This document shows, one piece after another, positions 38,701 through 51,900 of a stretch of 64,000 nucleotides of DNA. Every line of letters begins with the position of its first letter. Positions within the stretch are counted from its first letter, which is position 1. Both the position numbers and the translations under genes were made by a program. Source of the stretch: Phorcus lineatus (lineage: Eukaryota > Mollusca > Gastropoda > Trochida > Trochidae); contig OV121091.1 of NCBI GenBank assembly GCA_921293015.1, forward strand, positions 29,558,839 through 29,622,838, given 5' to 3'. The notes beneath the pieces were generated by a model. The model saw nothing but the letters and a program-made list of their open reading frames with translations. It was not told the DNA's origin and did not search any database.

Positions 38701-39242
38701 ACATTTGCAGTTCTCCAAGTGTTACATACACATTTAAAAACAATATAGTACTGTAATTCGCTGAGAACGTTAGTATTTGTATGTTTCAATGTTTCACTTC
38801 TTATTTAAAGATCGTTTTTAAATTCCACCCCAAGAGGACCATTCTAAGCTAACATAAAATAAATCTTTACCATTGCGCACATCTTAATATTTCTATGATT
38901 TTCGTCTATATTTCCCGGAAATCCTAGTGAAATTTATCACTGTGTACACCCTAATATAAGGGCAATAACAACCAGTATACAAAAAGCATCAATATATGTT
39001 CGTACAGAACCCGATAAGTTATTTCATGTTTTATGTTTTTTAAAGTCAGAAATCGGGACGGCACTCAATTCGGTTTTCATCTTTGACTTACATCCATGCA
39101 TGACCATTTAGTTAAGGCATATAGAAAGGCAACGCATGGATGAATGAACGTATATTGAATGGATGCAAAAGACGCAGAAAGCTTCGATCTATTTATGTCC
39201 GCTTCGCGCTTCCATACAATAATCTTATCGTTTCGTTCACTT

Positions 39243-39269
39243 TGACGTCAGTGTTGACGTATGACGTCA
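39243..39269. promoter_or_regulatory. Cluster of cAMP-response-element-like palindromes
   Basis: Two full TGACGTCA palindromes (39243-39250, 39262-39269) flank a TGACGTAT half-match at 39255. This is the CREB/ATF core motif. The spacing and the CpG-containing surroundings make a regulatory role possible, but the 25.0-kb transposon carries the same palindromes, so a repeat origin is also possible. Confidence 0.35.
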
Positions 39270-39700
39270 AATCAGATCGAGTCGTATCAGAGAATGAAAA
39301 GAAAAAACAGTATTACAAAACTGCATTTGAAACATTTGATTTATTTTACGCCCCCATGATACTCGCGTCATGATAACTTTTCCAACAATATACAACTTTC
39401 TTCAGTAGGTAATTACATAGGCTACCTTACTACCTAAATCAATCTTTTCAGGTTACATTTTTTTTCAAACACAGTTTAACAGTGGATTGTAAGTAGTATA
39501 TGTAGACAATAACTTGGACGCTTTTTCCAAATCAAAGTTATTCTCCAATCTATATATAAATGATATAAATATATATTTAAGATAAAATCTAGGCATTCTT
39601 ACGCGTGTTGGACACAATTAACATAACAGTTAGTTTCTTGATTTTTTAAATTACGTTTAACAGAATTATAAATTATGTTTGTCATGGCGATAAAGAAGTA

Positions 39701-39753
39701 GTGGACAAAAGATGGGCAGAGTTTCCGGAACTAACATCTTCCTTATTGTGCAG
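39701..39753 (+). other. Candidate plus-strand exon (pairs with 41391-41483)
   Basis: In the frame VDKRWAEFPELTSSLLC the segment runs to a GTACGT donor, leaving AG (phase 2). The left border is uncertain (AAGTAG could be an acceptor). It joins in frame with the exon at 41391-41483. No family recognised. Confidence 0.2.
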
Positions 39754-41390
39754 GTACGTGACGTTTCGAAGTATATGTTTAGCCTACTCCTCCTGGGGAA
39801 TTGATAAGCATGTATTCCAAAACGTCTTGTATATTCTTAATAAAGAAATTGTTATGAAATCGTACTTTCACAATTTAATTGTAATTAAGTTTAGGAAAAG
39901 TATTTATATGGGCTGATGTAGCCTGTTTGCTGATACCTTTTCCGTTGCTTAATTTGTACTGTATTGCATGATATGTTGTATCTTTATTGGAAATAAAATA
40001 CTGTTTAAATCAAATTGTAATCATTTGCAAGCTTAACTTCTCATTTGTATACATGTTAGATGAATGCAAATACTTTCTTTTAATCCCTTTCCAAACCTAC
40101 CTTTGTTTGCAAATCACTTTATGAGAGCCGCTGTGTAATCGTCAACAAACATGTACTTGGTGAATGTCTGACTTTGCCTATAGATATAGCTATTTACAGT
40201 GCAGTATTGAAGTAGGCCTACATGATCGTATATATGTAAAACCATATTTGACTTGTTATCTCCATGTACACAAAAGAAAAAGCATATAACAAAATGTTTA
40301 ATTTAATCGTAGAGCAAGATTGTTTTGGTATCTTATTGTGTTAATAAGGAAGGCAAATAAGTTACTGTATTTTACAAAAAGGCTTAACGCGGGGGAAGTT
40401 ACGCATATAAAACAGATATTTAGACAGACAGCAATGGCGCGGATCAAGAGGGCGGGGGTGGCGGGGTGCGCACCCCTACCTAGTAAATATGTTAGTGTTG
40501 AGAGTGTGAATTCTCAAACAAGGCAAACATATACAATATACATGTAGGGTATGGAAATAATTCGGTAAATACGTTAATTTTCCTGTAGACATACATTCTT
40601 TGATCGAACGTAATCGTATTAATAGCTGTACGACTTACGACACCCCTTCCAAACGATAATCAGACATAAAAAAACAAAACAACACACATTCAAATGTCCA
40701 CATTACATCTTAAGACTGATCGAAATGAGGACAATTCAGTGAAACGTTATAAGTATTGAATTTGACAGTAGAAAATGTAATTGCCAGTTATATTGGATTC
40801 ATAAGATGGTGTGTCATTTTATTTATCTTAGTATTATATTTATATGATTATATTTGTAATGATCACCAATAGATATATTTTCAATTCTTATGATTAAAGC
40901 GTTAAATTGATTCAATTCAATATGCATGTCTTATCATCAGTTAGATTTTAAAATGGTACTGAGGGCATCTACTGGAGTAAAAACGCTATAATTCAAATTC
41001 CTCAAAACGATTGCCCTGTACCAAGAGGACCAAAAAATAAAAACAATATATTCAAGACCTTGTTATTAATTTTAGCCAAAATCCAGTCTTATCAACAATT
41101 AAATCAAGTTTATAAAATAAGATATTATAATATGCAAATAAGTCACCCCCATAATTAGAAGAGATCTTAACGAAGACTAATCGGTATTATAAGGTATGTA
41201 ATTAGTGAAGTTTTTTAAATATCTGTTTACCTTCAAATTGATGAGATTGCCAATCGAAGACAAGGAGTCATGGAAATGTTGATCTAACATCGCCCCTGTG
41301 TGTTTGTTTTATATTTGGCGTCAATTGCTATTTTTTTTGATTACTCTATCATCTGTCACTATGTTAGATACTTAACTAATGTCTTTCCAG

Positions 41391-41483
41391 GAAACTGAAA
41401 ACAAACTATGCTATTTCGAGGATCGTTAAGTTTTGGATCATTGAGCATTCAGAATGGAGAACCAGTTATTTTACGAACGCTTT
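41391..41483 (+). other. Candidate plus-strand exon with strong splice sites
   Basis: The acceptor TGTCTTTCCAG and donor GTAAGT are both near-consensus around 93 nt. After one nucleotide the frame is open for 30 codons (KLKTNYAISRIVKFWIIEH, then SEW) and leaves 2 nt. The other two frames have stops. It lies 1.5 kb upstream of the ZC3H15 start and could be an exon of an unknown gene, of a long non-coding RNA or of a ZC3H15 5' leader. Confidence 0.38.
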
Positions 41484-42955
41484 GTAAGTGTTGTTTTTGC
41501 TTCCAACTGTTGGATTACAATCTTAAAAACCGGGCAAACCGAATTCAAATTCGTTAATAGCTGCCTGCTTCTTTTCATTGCGATAGTTTAGACAATACTT
41601 CATGTAATTGATTGTTTTTCGAAAGATATATAGATATGAAACGGTCGATAACATTTTATCTAAAACTTTAAAAATATAAACTGAAGATTACTTTTTACGA
41701 AAGCGTATTTTTAGATTTTCTTAATGACTGATCAGTGAACAGCTGAAGTTAAACTTAGATTGTAAGCATAACCAAAAAGTGATGGTTTTATCTATGGTAA
41801 TACTTTATATAGTAATTGTTTGAGTAAATAAGCTATTTTATAATAGTCGCCGGTTTCTACAAGTCCTATTATGAAATAAACGCCTGTCTACTCCCGTCAT
41901 TACAGAACTTTGGAGGTATGACATTACAGCTTGTTTTACTAGATTGACTTTCTCTATGAGTGATGGTTTCACACAAAAAATAAACAAGATTTCGATTCAG
42001 ACAACTATCACATATGTTTAAATTATCATTTTCTAAAACATCTACCATTCTTATTTTTGTCGAGATTGACAGTTCTTTGAATTGTAACAACAAATGAAAA
42101 ATACCAAAGTAACCTGTTACATTACATTTTTATTCAACTGGACGTCGTTTAGTAATCTCTATACAAAACCTATCATGCTCATTGATGTTTTTATTTTAAG
42201 AAATGGATAAATCTTTGTTCACTTTTATATATGATAATTAAACGACTCCAGAAGTGAATCATAACAACATTAGCAGTTTTTTAACATCACAAGTTAAATA
42301 ATTATGAGTCATCGCGGATTTGAGCATATTCATTAGAATAGATGACTAGCAAATTTGTCTGACCGCAGATCATATGGATAAATGCATTAATTAAAAGGAA
42401 TAGTAATCTTAGCGTGCAACTGCAGTTGAATGAACTTTCTTTGAATGACTATGGGTATTTTTTAAAATAGAGGACAAATTAAAAATAGTAATGCTTGCAT
42501 ATTCTATAATTCTGAAAAATTTAAGCTTTGCAGCACAAATGAGATTTCAATAAAGATAGCATGACATAGCAATGATTATAACATAACTACAGTTATCTTT
42601 GAGTAATAAAACTGTCAAAGTTGCGGACATTTCTTGCCTTCGTAACATCTAATATTTTACGAATGCTTCTATCAGTTTACCTTATTTACGTATTTGAAAC
42701 TTTACGCAGAAAAAATGACACCTTCATGTTACATGCCATTAGATTAAGTGTTTTTGTCTAATATGTTAAATATACGAAATGGTTAACTTCATATAAAAGG
42801 ATTACTGAGTACAACATTTGTCGAATCCGAAACGTTCATAAAGTGACATTAGCTTTACTTAGCCGCCATTACCGACTGGTGTTGCAACAACGTGTTGAGA
42901 TTTAACGGATATATTTTGTTAATTTTGGCATTTTATCAATATTTAATTATCTATA

Positions 42956-45900
42956 ATGCCACCTAAAAAGAAGGATAATGCGCCAAGTAAAAAGACTGAA
43001 CAGAAGAAAAAGGAAAAAGTTATCGAGGTATGAAAATAACCATATGTTATCATTTATCTTTCTAAATTTCGCCCGTTACCTAAAAAGGCTGCAGAAAGAT
43101 GTGACATTACCAAACATGACTCTAGACACACTTTAACCCTAAAATGATGGTTAGCAGTTATTAAATGGTCAATCAGTAATTAGAACTACGTGTAATGGTG
43201 ATCAAAGTGTTTTAATTTTGAAATAAACATCGTCAGACCTACTTGTTAATTAGACAGGCACTTTTACAATGCAAGTTTTAATTAAGTCCAGGCAAAAAGT
43301 ACATAATTCTCGTAAGTCATTTCGCTAAAGCCGTGAAATTACCAGCTAAAATGCAATGAAAATAGCTCCTGCAAATCCAGAACACTAAAAAATGTATCTG
43401 TCTTAGGTAGTGCAGTTTGCACTTGTGTCGGTAATCAGTGTCACCTTAACTGTAAAACATGCATCAATATCACAATTATTGCAATCGCAACGTGAAAGAT
43501 TTGTGTAAGTGATCATCTTTTTGCTCAACCAGAATAATTAGTTCAACTTAGTTACTTTGCAAAAGTGAGTATATGACAATAAACACCACTGTCACTTGAC
43601 CAAGTAAGTTGTAATCTCAGACTCTCTTTTATCTGTCTATTACTGACAGGTCTTTTAATGGCAAGCTGTTAAGGTCAAAAGTAATATCTTTCATTTTGAG
43701 GGCACCTGTTAAACGTAACAAAACAATAAGTACAAAACAGGGATTGGGAAAGGTAGTGGCCATTTGCAAGTTTGGTGCAAAAATGGCCCATTGAAATAAG
43801 AAATGTTACTATCGCTACAAAGGTAAAGGACCCATTTAAAATTCTGAAAATGACTAGAAGTCCTAACACTGGTTTTTTTGTCTTCATTAGCCATTGTAAA
43901 AAATTTTGTATAGATGATTTACATTGAATTGTCTCCCCCTTCCCCTTCACAAAAAATCTTGTTTTTAAGAAACAAGATCATTTTCCTTGAAATGTAATAG
44001 AAATAGGGGACTTTACAAGAGTAAAAAGCAGTGTTTCACAGCAAGTCTCGTAAGTGCACTTGAGGCCACACAAGCTGCTGTATCTATATGTATTGGGCAG
44101 CTAGACAGTATGAAGAGAATTTCTTCAGCAAATGAACAATAGAGTATGCTTTCAAGAAACTGAGGAAAAGATTTTAACACACATTTATTGTAGAGTTTAA
44201 TTTTTAGTAAGAAAATTGATTTATGGACAAATCACAAAACGCAACAAATGCAGTAAAACAGTGATCTAGTTGCTTCTCTAAACAAAACCTGATTGCATGT
44301 CTGCTAAGTCAACCTTCCAGGATATTTCTTTTACCTGAAATACCTCCTAAGATCAGTTTGCAGTCATTGATACAGTGAATGAAATCACAGGGACATGTAT
44401 TGTTGAAAAAAAGTTTAGAAATCGGCTGCAATCAATGATCAAGCACATATCACTATTTTATTGACCTCAAAGGGAACAATTTTCAAAATCAAAATTGTCT
44501 TGAATCTACTAAAGATAAATAGTTCACTAATGGCCAATGCTCAAACGTTTCACTGCAATGTATAGCCACATTGGTGTCGCTGGCTTTCTCCCTAGATACT
44601 AGAAGTTGTGATTTAAGTGGAATTCTCTTGAAAGCAACGTAAAACCCCAAATCACCTCACCTGTCATTTACCTGTACATAATTTTTAGACATTTGACATT
44701 TGATGTCACTAAAGGCAGGTCCAAAACCTAACAAAACTGTCAAGACAAATATTTTCATCAGTGGTGTATGCAACATGTACTTATTTTGAAAACTAATGAA
44801 AACTAAAAAGCTGTGATGATATAAACACACAATGATACTGTCTCTGTATCATTATACATATTGTTTATTTTGCCTTAAAATCAAGATATCTGACAAAAAT
44901 GTATCTTTCCATTTATCAGAAATCACTGAAATTAGTATATCATAACATGTATATTATCAAATCACATGGAAATAAGGAATATAGATATGTATCGTATCAT
45001 AAAATGTCTGTCTAATCACAACTCTAATGATTATGGTGATATAACATAACTGATTTCAATGTTAACAGCAACATCACTTCCAACATAGAATCAAATTATT
45101 TTTACAAAATGAATCTAGAGAATGATCAGATATCATCATTCAATTCAGATTGTATCGTGGAAATCTAAAAATCTTTATCATAATTCAAATGTCATGAAAT
45201 TATTATGTCATGAAAACTGTTTTGAGTGATTGAATATCTTCCCTCCTAAGTTGATCTTCAAGATTTTCTAACTGCTGATTGTAAGCTTCTTGCGAAGTTA
45301 AACCACAAAATTCACACAAATTTTAGTATTTTATCATTGTGTTTATTCTTACTATTTCAGGATAAAACTTTTGGTTTGAAGAACAAAAAAGGCACCAAAC
45401 AACAGAGATTCATTTCTCAGGTTGAAAAGCAAGTGAAGTTTGGAAACCAAAAGGCCAGCAAGGTAATATTCACACGTTACAGAAGAGTAACCATTTATCT
45501 GGCATTGCCAGAGACAGCAGAGACCACTTCTAGCAGGGATTCCAGGCCTGCTCAAATGTGTGTTTGATCTTTTTTTGGTAAACAAGTATCTTGTTACCTG
45601 GGCCTAGATTTTCGAAGTTCTCTTAGTGCTAAGATAGTCATAAGCCAATGCTAATGTATGGTACTTACGACTATCTTAGTTCTGAGAGAGCTTCGAAAAT
45701 CTAGACCCTGGTGTCTGAAATTCCCTCAGAAGCAGGTGAAGTTATCCAATTCATCATTTTGAATAGGGCAAATGTGAAACCCTGTTTTAGATGTCAAAAT
45801 TCCCAAATCTAGACCTGTTGAGGGTTCTTTCTTGTCCTATACAAAACATGTTATAAATGATATTAAGAACATGAATTTCAGTGTTCTATCATAGTAGAAT

Positions 45901-48900
45901 CAGTACTTTGAAGATAAGCTTAATGTTGACTAGGAACAAGTCAGTCAAATACACAAATTCATACATATCTTGGTAGAATAGATATTAATATGATAACAAA
46001 ATTATCGTCCCAACATAATCAATTGAATGATTTACAATGGAAAACTACACATGGACATTAGATGCTGAACTTAGAAACAATTGTATATTGTAATGATAAT
46101 GAAATCAGCTCCCTCACTTCATGTGTTGACCAGGCACAAGCCCTGACCGAGGCGGAGCGGTCAAAGAAAAAGGATGACAAGAAAAAAGAATTGGACGAGT
46201 TGAATGCTCTTTTCAGACCTGTTGCTCAGACAGTCACTAGAGGTCAGTTGCAGCATTCCTTAGTGCTCTATTCGCGTTTGAGTTTAACACAGATCATTGA
46301 TTGCAATCACTCTCTATAAGTCTTGCTCAATTGAAGTGAAATCAAAGATAGCTGTGTTTCGATCAAGGATAGATGATTTTGATGTGACTGTAAATATATC
46401 CAACAAAATGGCTAAGGACATGTTATCATTTTCACACAGAGTAGCGAATATGAATTTTAAAAAGTGATGTAAAGTCACAATAATACTGCATGCTATATAC
46501 CCGCCATGCTTTTACCATAATAACTAAGCATTGTTTTGAATTTTCAGGAGTTGACCCTAAGTCTGTGTTGTGTGCCTTCTACAAGCAAGGCCAGTGTACA
46601 AAGGGAGACAAGTGCAAGTTCTCCCATGATGTCAACATCAACCGCAAGGGCGAGAAGAAGAGCATGTATGACGACATGCGCCAGGAAGAAGGTGAATAGA
46701 CCACATGGAGGATATTAGTTATTACTGGTTTATGAAGAGAATTGAAAAACACAAAACTTCAAGTTATTGTTATGGTTTATATTCTGATTTGATTATTTTA
46801 GGAGAATCAAAATAGTTTGAGCCAAGTTTTAGTTGTTGATAATGTTATTTTATTACTGCAATAGTTCTTTCAATATCTTGCACATATACCTTTGTCCAAG
46901 GCTATAGATACTCAAACTGTTATTCTAAGCTGTGATCTAAATGTGAATTTGTTAAGAGTCTTCTTTGACAAGAAAGCTCTGTAGAAGACTGTTGGGAAAA
47001 TTAGTTGTTACCAGCCCCCTGTTCTGTGATTACAGACAGCATGGAGAACTGGGACGAGGCTAAACTGGAGGAAGTTGTGAAGAAGAAGCACGGGAAGGAG
47101 ACCTCCAACAAGACAACCATTGTGAGTTCCCCTCTTAAAAAAAGCCTTTACCTTTAAGGTAACTTTTAAGGTTAGTGCCAAAATTTTGCTTGTGACACAC
47201 CTGGTATGATGTAACAGGGATATGCATAGGTTATTCTGGGCATGTGTTCTCCTTTTAGGGGGGTGGGGGGGGACGCAGTGGTTAGCGCGTTCGGCTTCGG
47301 ATCAGGAGGTCTATGGTTTGAATCCCGCCAGGGTCTCGGCAACTTTGTCTGCAGTAGAGAACTGTTCTACACGCAGTCAGGTTTGGGTGCAATACTACAC
47401 TGAATTTCAGCGCAGTACAACCAATGGTTCGCTAGTTCCAACCGATGCTCGCAGGTTTCACCGCAATGCATAGCCACAACGATGTTGCAGGCTTTCTCCC
47501 TGCAATAATACTAGCAGCTGCCATATAAGTGAAATAATCTTTATAGCAGCGTTAAACACCAACTCACCTCACCTCACCTCCTTTTAGGGGTGTCGCACAA
47601 CCCTCCTGATACAATACTTATCATGATATTAGGGTCACGATACAATGCATATTGTGATACATATTTTTCAGTCAAATTGCAGAAGAGACTCTGTTTACAG
47701 GTTAAAGTGTTAACAAGAAGACACTTACAATAACAAGTCAAGGTGCATTTCTAAAGAACGCTTTTATCTTAAAGAACTAGAGTAAATAAACATTATTTGT
47801 TAAATGAAATAAGATAAATTGAATGATAAGCCACATGTCTACTTAAAAAAGATAACAGTCTCAATTGAACAATACCAAGAGGAGTTTTAATTGAGAAGAG
47901 ATTAATACCGCAAAACTAATGTAACAATACAGTTCATGTAAACAGAATAGACTCATACACTTATCGTGTATCTTATCGACAGTAAAAATGTATTAATACA
48001 TGGATACATTTGTGTATCGTGGCTCCTTTCCTGTCATTTTTTTCTGATTTTACAACCAAAGCATGCCACTTGTTAACCATAATCTTCTCAAGACAACTAT
48101 TTAAAAAAAATTAAGGATTTGAATTATTTTGTCGCATTTATAACTATGCAAGACCATTCTGGGTGGCAAATATACTGGAATAACAACTTCAAACTAAGGG
48201 GATCATCTCAGCTGGCCAGTTTTGCCTTTTCATTAGTATAGTTTCTTCTATCCTTATCTATTTGCCAGATATGCAAGTTCTTCCTGGAGGCGGTAGAGAA
48301 CAGCAAGTACGGCTGGTTCTGGACGTGTCCCAATGGAGGAGACAAGTGCATGTACAAGCATGCGCTGCCCCCTGGTGAGTCATATCTATCTCTGTTCTTC
48401 CACAACCTTGTCTCCTCTTACTGGTCAGTGAGACTGAAGAACATTACCTCTGAGTGCTGTTGAGCACAGTTGTCATGCCCTAAGAACACTATCAGTATAC
48501 AGTCCATAGGAGAGATAGATCTGGTATAATGTTGTGAAAAAGATATCTAACTTGTTTAGTTAGCAGTTGCATTCATAGGACAGAAATCACCATGGATCTG
48601 AATCACAAAAATCCTATTCTGATACAGTATTATCTTTGATTGACCCAATTCTGCAGAAAGATCCTTTGACAGCTTTATGTCTGTGTATAGATATAAGCAA
48701 TTGATTGACCAATGACTGACGAACTTCATATCTCGCTTGTCTGTCAGGGTTTGTGTTGAAGAAGGACCAGAAGAAGGAGGAGAAGAAGGAGGAGATTACG
48801 ATAGAGGAACTCGTCGAGAAGGAGGTAGGTCCAGATTATATATCAACTGTTTGATTGGCATTCTAAGTGTTGTAAATGTGAGGAAGACGAGGAAATTTTA

Positions 48901-51900
48901 TGAATGTTTCTAACATTGTGGCAGAAGATCTAAGGTGCCGCCAGCCCATTATTCTGCTTTGAGGCGCAGTTTTTAAGTCACATAATGAAAGAATGGTTAA
49001 TTCTGTTAATACCCTATATTTTTTTTACATCACTTGTAGTAGCCCAGGTGGGATTTTCAATTCACAGCCAAATTTAACCCAAAAAAAGAGAAAAGTTGAG
49101 TAGCCTCATATGTCATGTGTTTTTCAGTAAAGTACAGTTTTTCCAAACACCTTGATAATGTCAATCCGCTTTGCCTTCGACTTAAAGCTTTAGGCTTAAT
49201 AGTTCAGGGCAAAACACGCAATGGTTTAGGCTACTTTTTTTCTAAAACATTTTTGGAAAGTTACTCTGCTTTCTTTATTCCTCAATTTCATATTGTTGAT
49301 TTTAGAGAACAGCTTTTGCTTTGTCCAGAATAATTATGTATTATATTTGTCCTGTATTGATTTATTATCATTGCCTTTTATAAAGGGTACCTTTCCCATT
49401 GGGTTTGGAACCACTTGTTTATTTTGATCTTCATATGATTATGATATGTTTTTTCATCATTTGAAATGTGAACATGTTTTTTTTATTCTTTATCATTAAT
49501 TTTGTTTATTACAGAGAGCTGCTTTAGGACACAACACAACGAAAGTCACGCTAGAAACTTTCCTGAAGTGGAAGGAAAGAAAGGTAAGAGAACACAACAT
49601 TTACAAACAGCAAACCACTTTATTTACGTTGTCCTTCTTTTGATTATCCAAAAAAAAAGGAATTTATGCAAAGAACAAATATTTGCTTGGTTTACAGATT
49701 TTGCTACCACACTTTTGATAAAGTTGAGGGGAAATGCTGCTTAAAATGCTAGTCCACACAAAAAAACTGCAAAACATATAAGATTATATGTACATATAAG
49801 AAAGTAATTTAAAAAATCATGTTTTTTATCATCTGATTCTGTGGTCACCTGTAAACTTTTTATGACTTCACAGTATTTATTTTTTGAAGTCCTTTCCCCA
49901 TTGTCTAAGCACATTTTGCCTAAAAGGTTTCTGAGGTAATTTTGCATGACCTTATGATCATTTGGGCGATGCAGGTAAAACAAATATGAAAGTAAGTTGA
50001 TGTAACTATGCTTTGTAACTGATTTGGAGATTGTGAATCCAATTGTCGTTTAATTATAGAAAAGAGAGAAAATTGCGGCCTTTGAAGCAGACCAAGATAA
50101 GAAGAAGACCGACTACAAACAGGGAAAAATGTTTGGTGTATGTATCTTGTGTTTCTGTTGACTATAATATATAAAACGTTTCAAATTTTCAGATTAAAGA
50201 GATAATAAATATGATTAAGCAATATACATATGATAATTTGCCAACCGCAATCATTCATCATGCACTTTGAATTTCAGAACATACTCTATTGATCAAATAA
50301 CCACTCCCTCTCAATAAAGCATGCCATTTCACTTATTGAAGCATGACAAGTGCTTGCCCCTGTTGTCCCCTACCCTCGGCACTCTTAGCAATATAACAGT
50401 GAATCATAAGCATACACGAATTAGGTTTCAATTTCCTTGAACCCCAAAGCTGATTTCAATATCATGGTCGACAATGTTATTACACAGGGGCGTAGGAGCG
50501 AATTTGAAAGTGGGGGGGCTTGGATTAAAATTTTGTAACCAAAAAAAAAAAATAATAAAATAAATAAATAAAAAAAAAGGAAACTTACTGCTTACCCCAT
50601 CTTATCGTCAATTAGGATGATTGGATGTTTTAGTTCTACGCTCAGAGTAGTTTTAGAAACTACTCTCAAAGTAGTGCATAGTAGCTGTTTTGTAACAATA
50701 CTAGACCAGTTATTGGGAAATATGTAGTAGAAAGAGGAAAAAAACATTTCGAAAAAAAGTGGGGGGGGGGGGGGGGGGCTTAAAAAAAGTGGGGGGGCTA
50801 AGCCCCCCGTTCCTACGCCCCTGTTACAAAATGCTCATTCAAAAGGGGCATCCTAATTAAAACCCTCTTATGATAACCTTAGCTAAGCACTTTGGATGTC
50901 TGCATTCATCACACTATCATTGTTGTAATCAGCACCTGATGCAAGCGCTGCGGTATTGTATCAAATGATTTAACACAGTGAGGGTAGTCATTCTAAACAT
51001 GTGGTGTGGGTGTTTCAGATATCTGGTCGTCAGATGTTTGAGTTCAACCCGGATCTGGTTCTGGAGGATGATGACGAGGCGGCAGACGGAGGTCTGGAGA
51101 GGGAGCCTGAAGAGGATACTGCTGATGTGAGAGTTGTCCCCCTTACTTCTTCTGATGTTTGCTAGGAATATCTCTTAGAGTCACAATCAAGTTAAAACTG
51201 CCATTTTTTCAAGTATAAAAATATAGACTACTTCTAAAGAACCTTGCACTTGTCATATGCTATAGCTTCAAACATATTTATAACTCTAAATTCAGTTTTC
51301 AGAAACAACAGGTTTTTTGTTCAGCACAAAATCAAAGATAAGATCTTGCAAGTCAATATTGAGGATAGTATCTTAGAACAACAAGTTATGACATGTATGT
51401 GTTTCCCCAGGATGGCCCGGTGGTTGACCTAAGTCTTGACAACCTGAGTGCGATGGCCAAGGAGGTGGATGGGACGGGGACTCAGATGTCAGAGGAACAG
51501 CGCAACTCTCGCCTCCAGCAGATACAGGACGACGTCAAGAAGGCGGACGAGACAGGTGTGTGAACTTTGACATTTAAAGTTATCATTAAGTCAGGAGAAG
51601 TGACGTTAATTTAGTAATTCTCTTAAACAAAGTTAGAAAGCTTAGCTGATGGTTCTGAGTTTCTGGATAACGTCTTATGTGTATGCTATGTCATTGATTG
51701 AAACGGGTGTTTAGATCAAGAATGATGTTTGTTGTAATGGTCTGAACTAACAATCATATGGTGAGACAATGTCTGGTGTGTGATTGTGTCATTAATTTAA
51801 ACTGGCCTTTAGATCAGGAGGAGTGATATTTTTTGTAACTGTCTGAACCAACAAAAAACTCCCTCTCTAATAAGATTTCTATAAGTGTTCATCGGATGGT

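Noticed and set aside
38377..38748. 123-codon plus-strand frame and a minus-strand frame with a signal-peptide-like N-terminus (38400-38585) in the CpG-rich patch
   Set aside because: The plus frame has no ATG at its listed start and no family signature. The minus frame begins with GTG, so the apparent signal peptide lacks a start codon.
43675..43950. 91-codon minus-strand open frame in ZC3H15 intron 1
   Set aside because: It overlaps the dispersed repeat of about 160 bp, and other copies of that repeat do not keep the frame.
47222..47473. 83-codon plus-strand open frame in ZC3H15 intron 5
   Set aside because: It lies over the tRNA-derived SINE, which fully explains the sequence.
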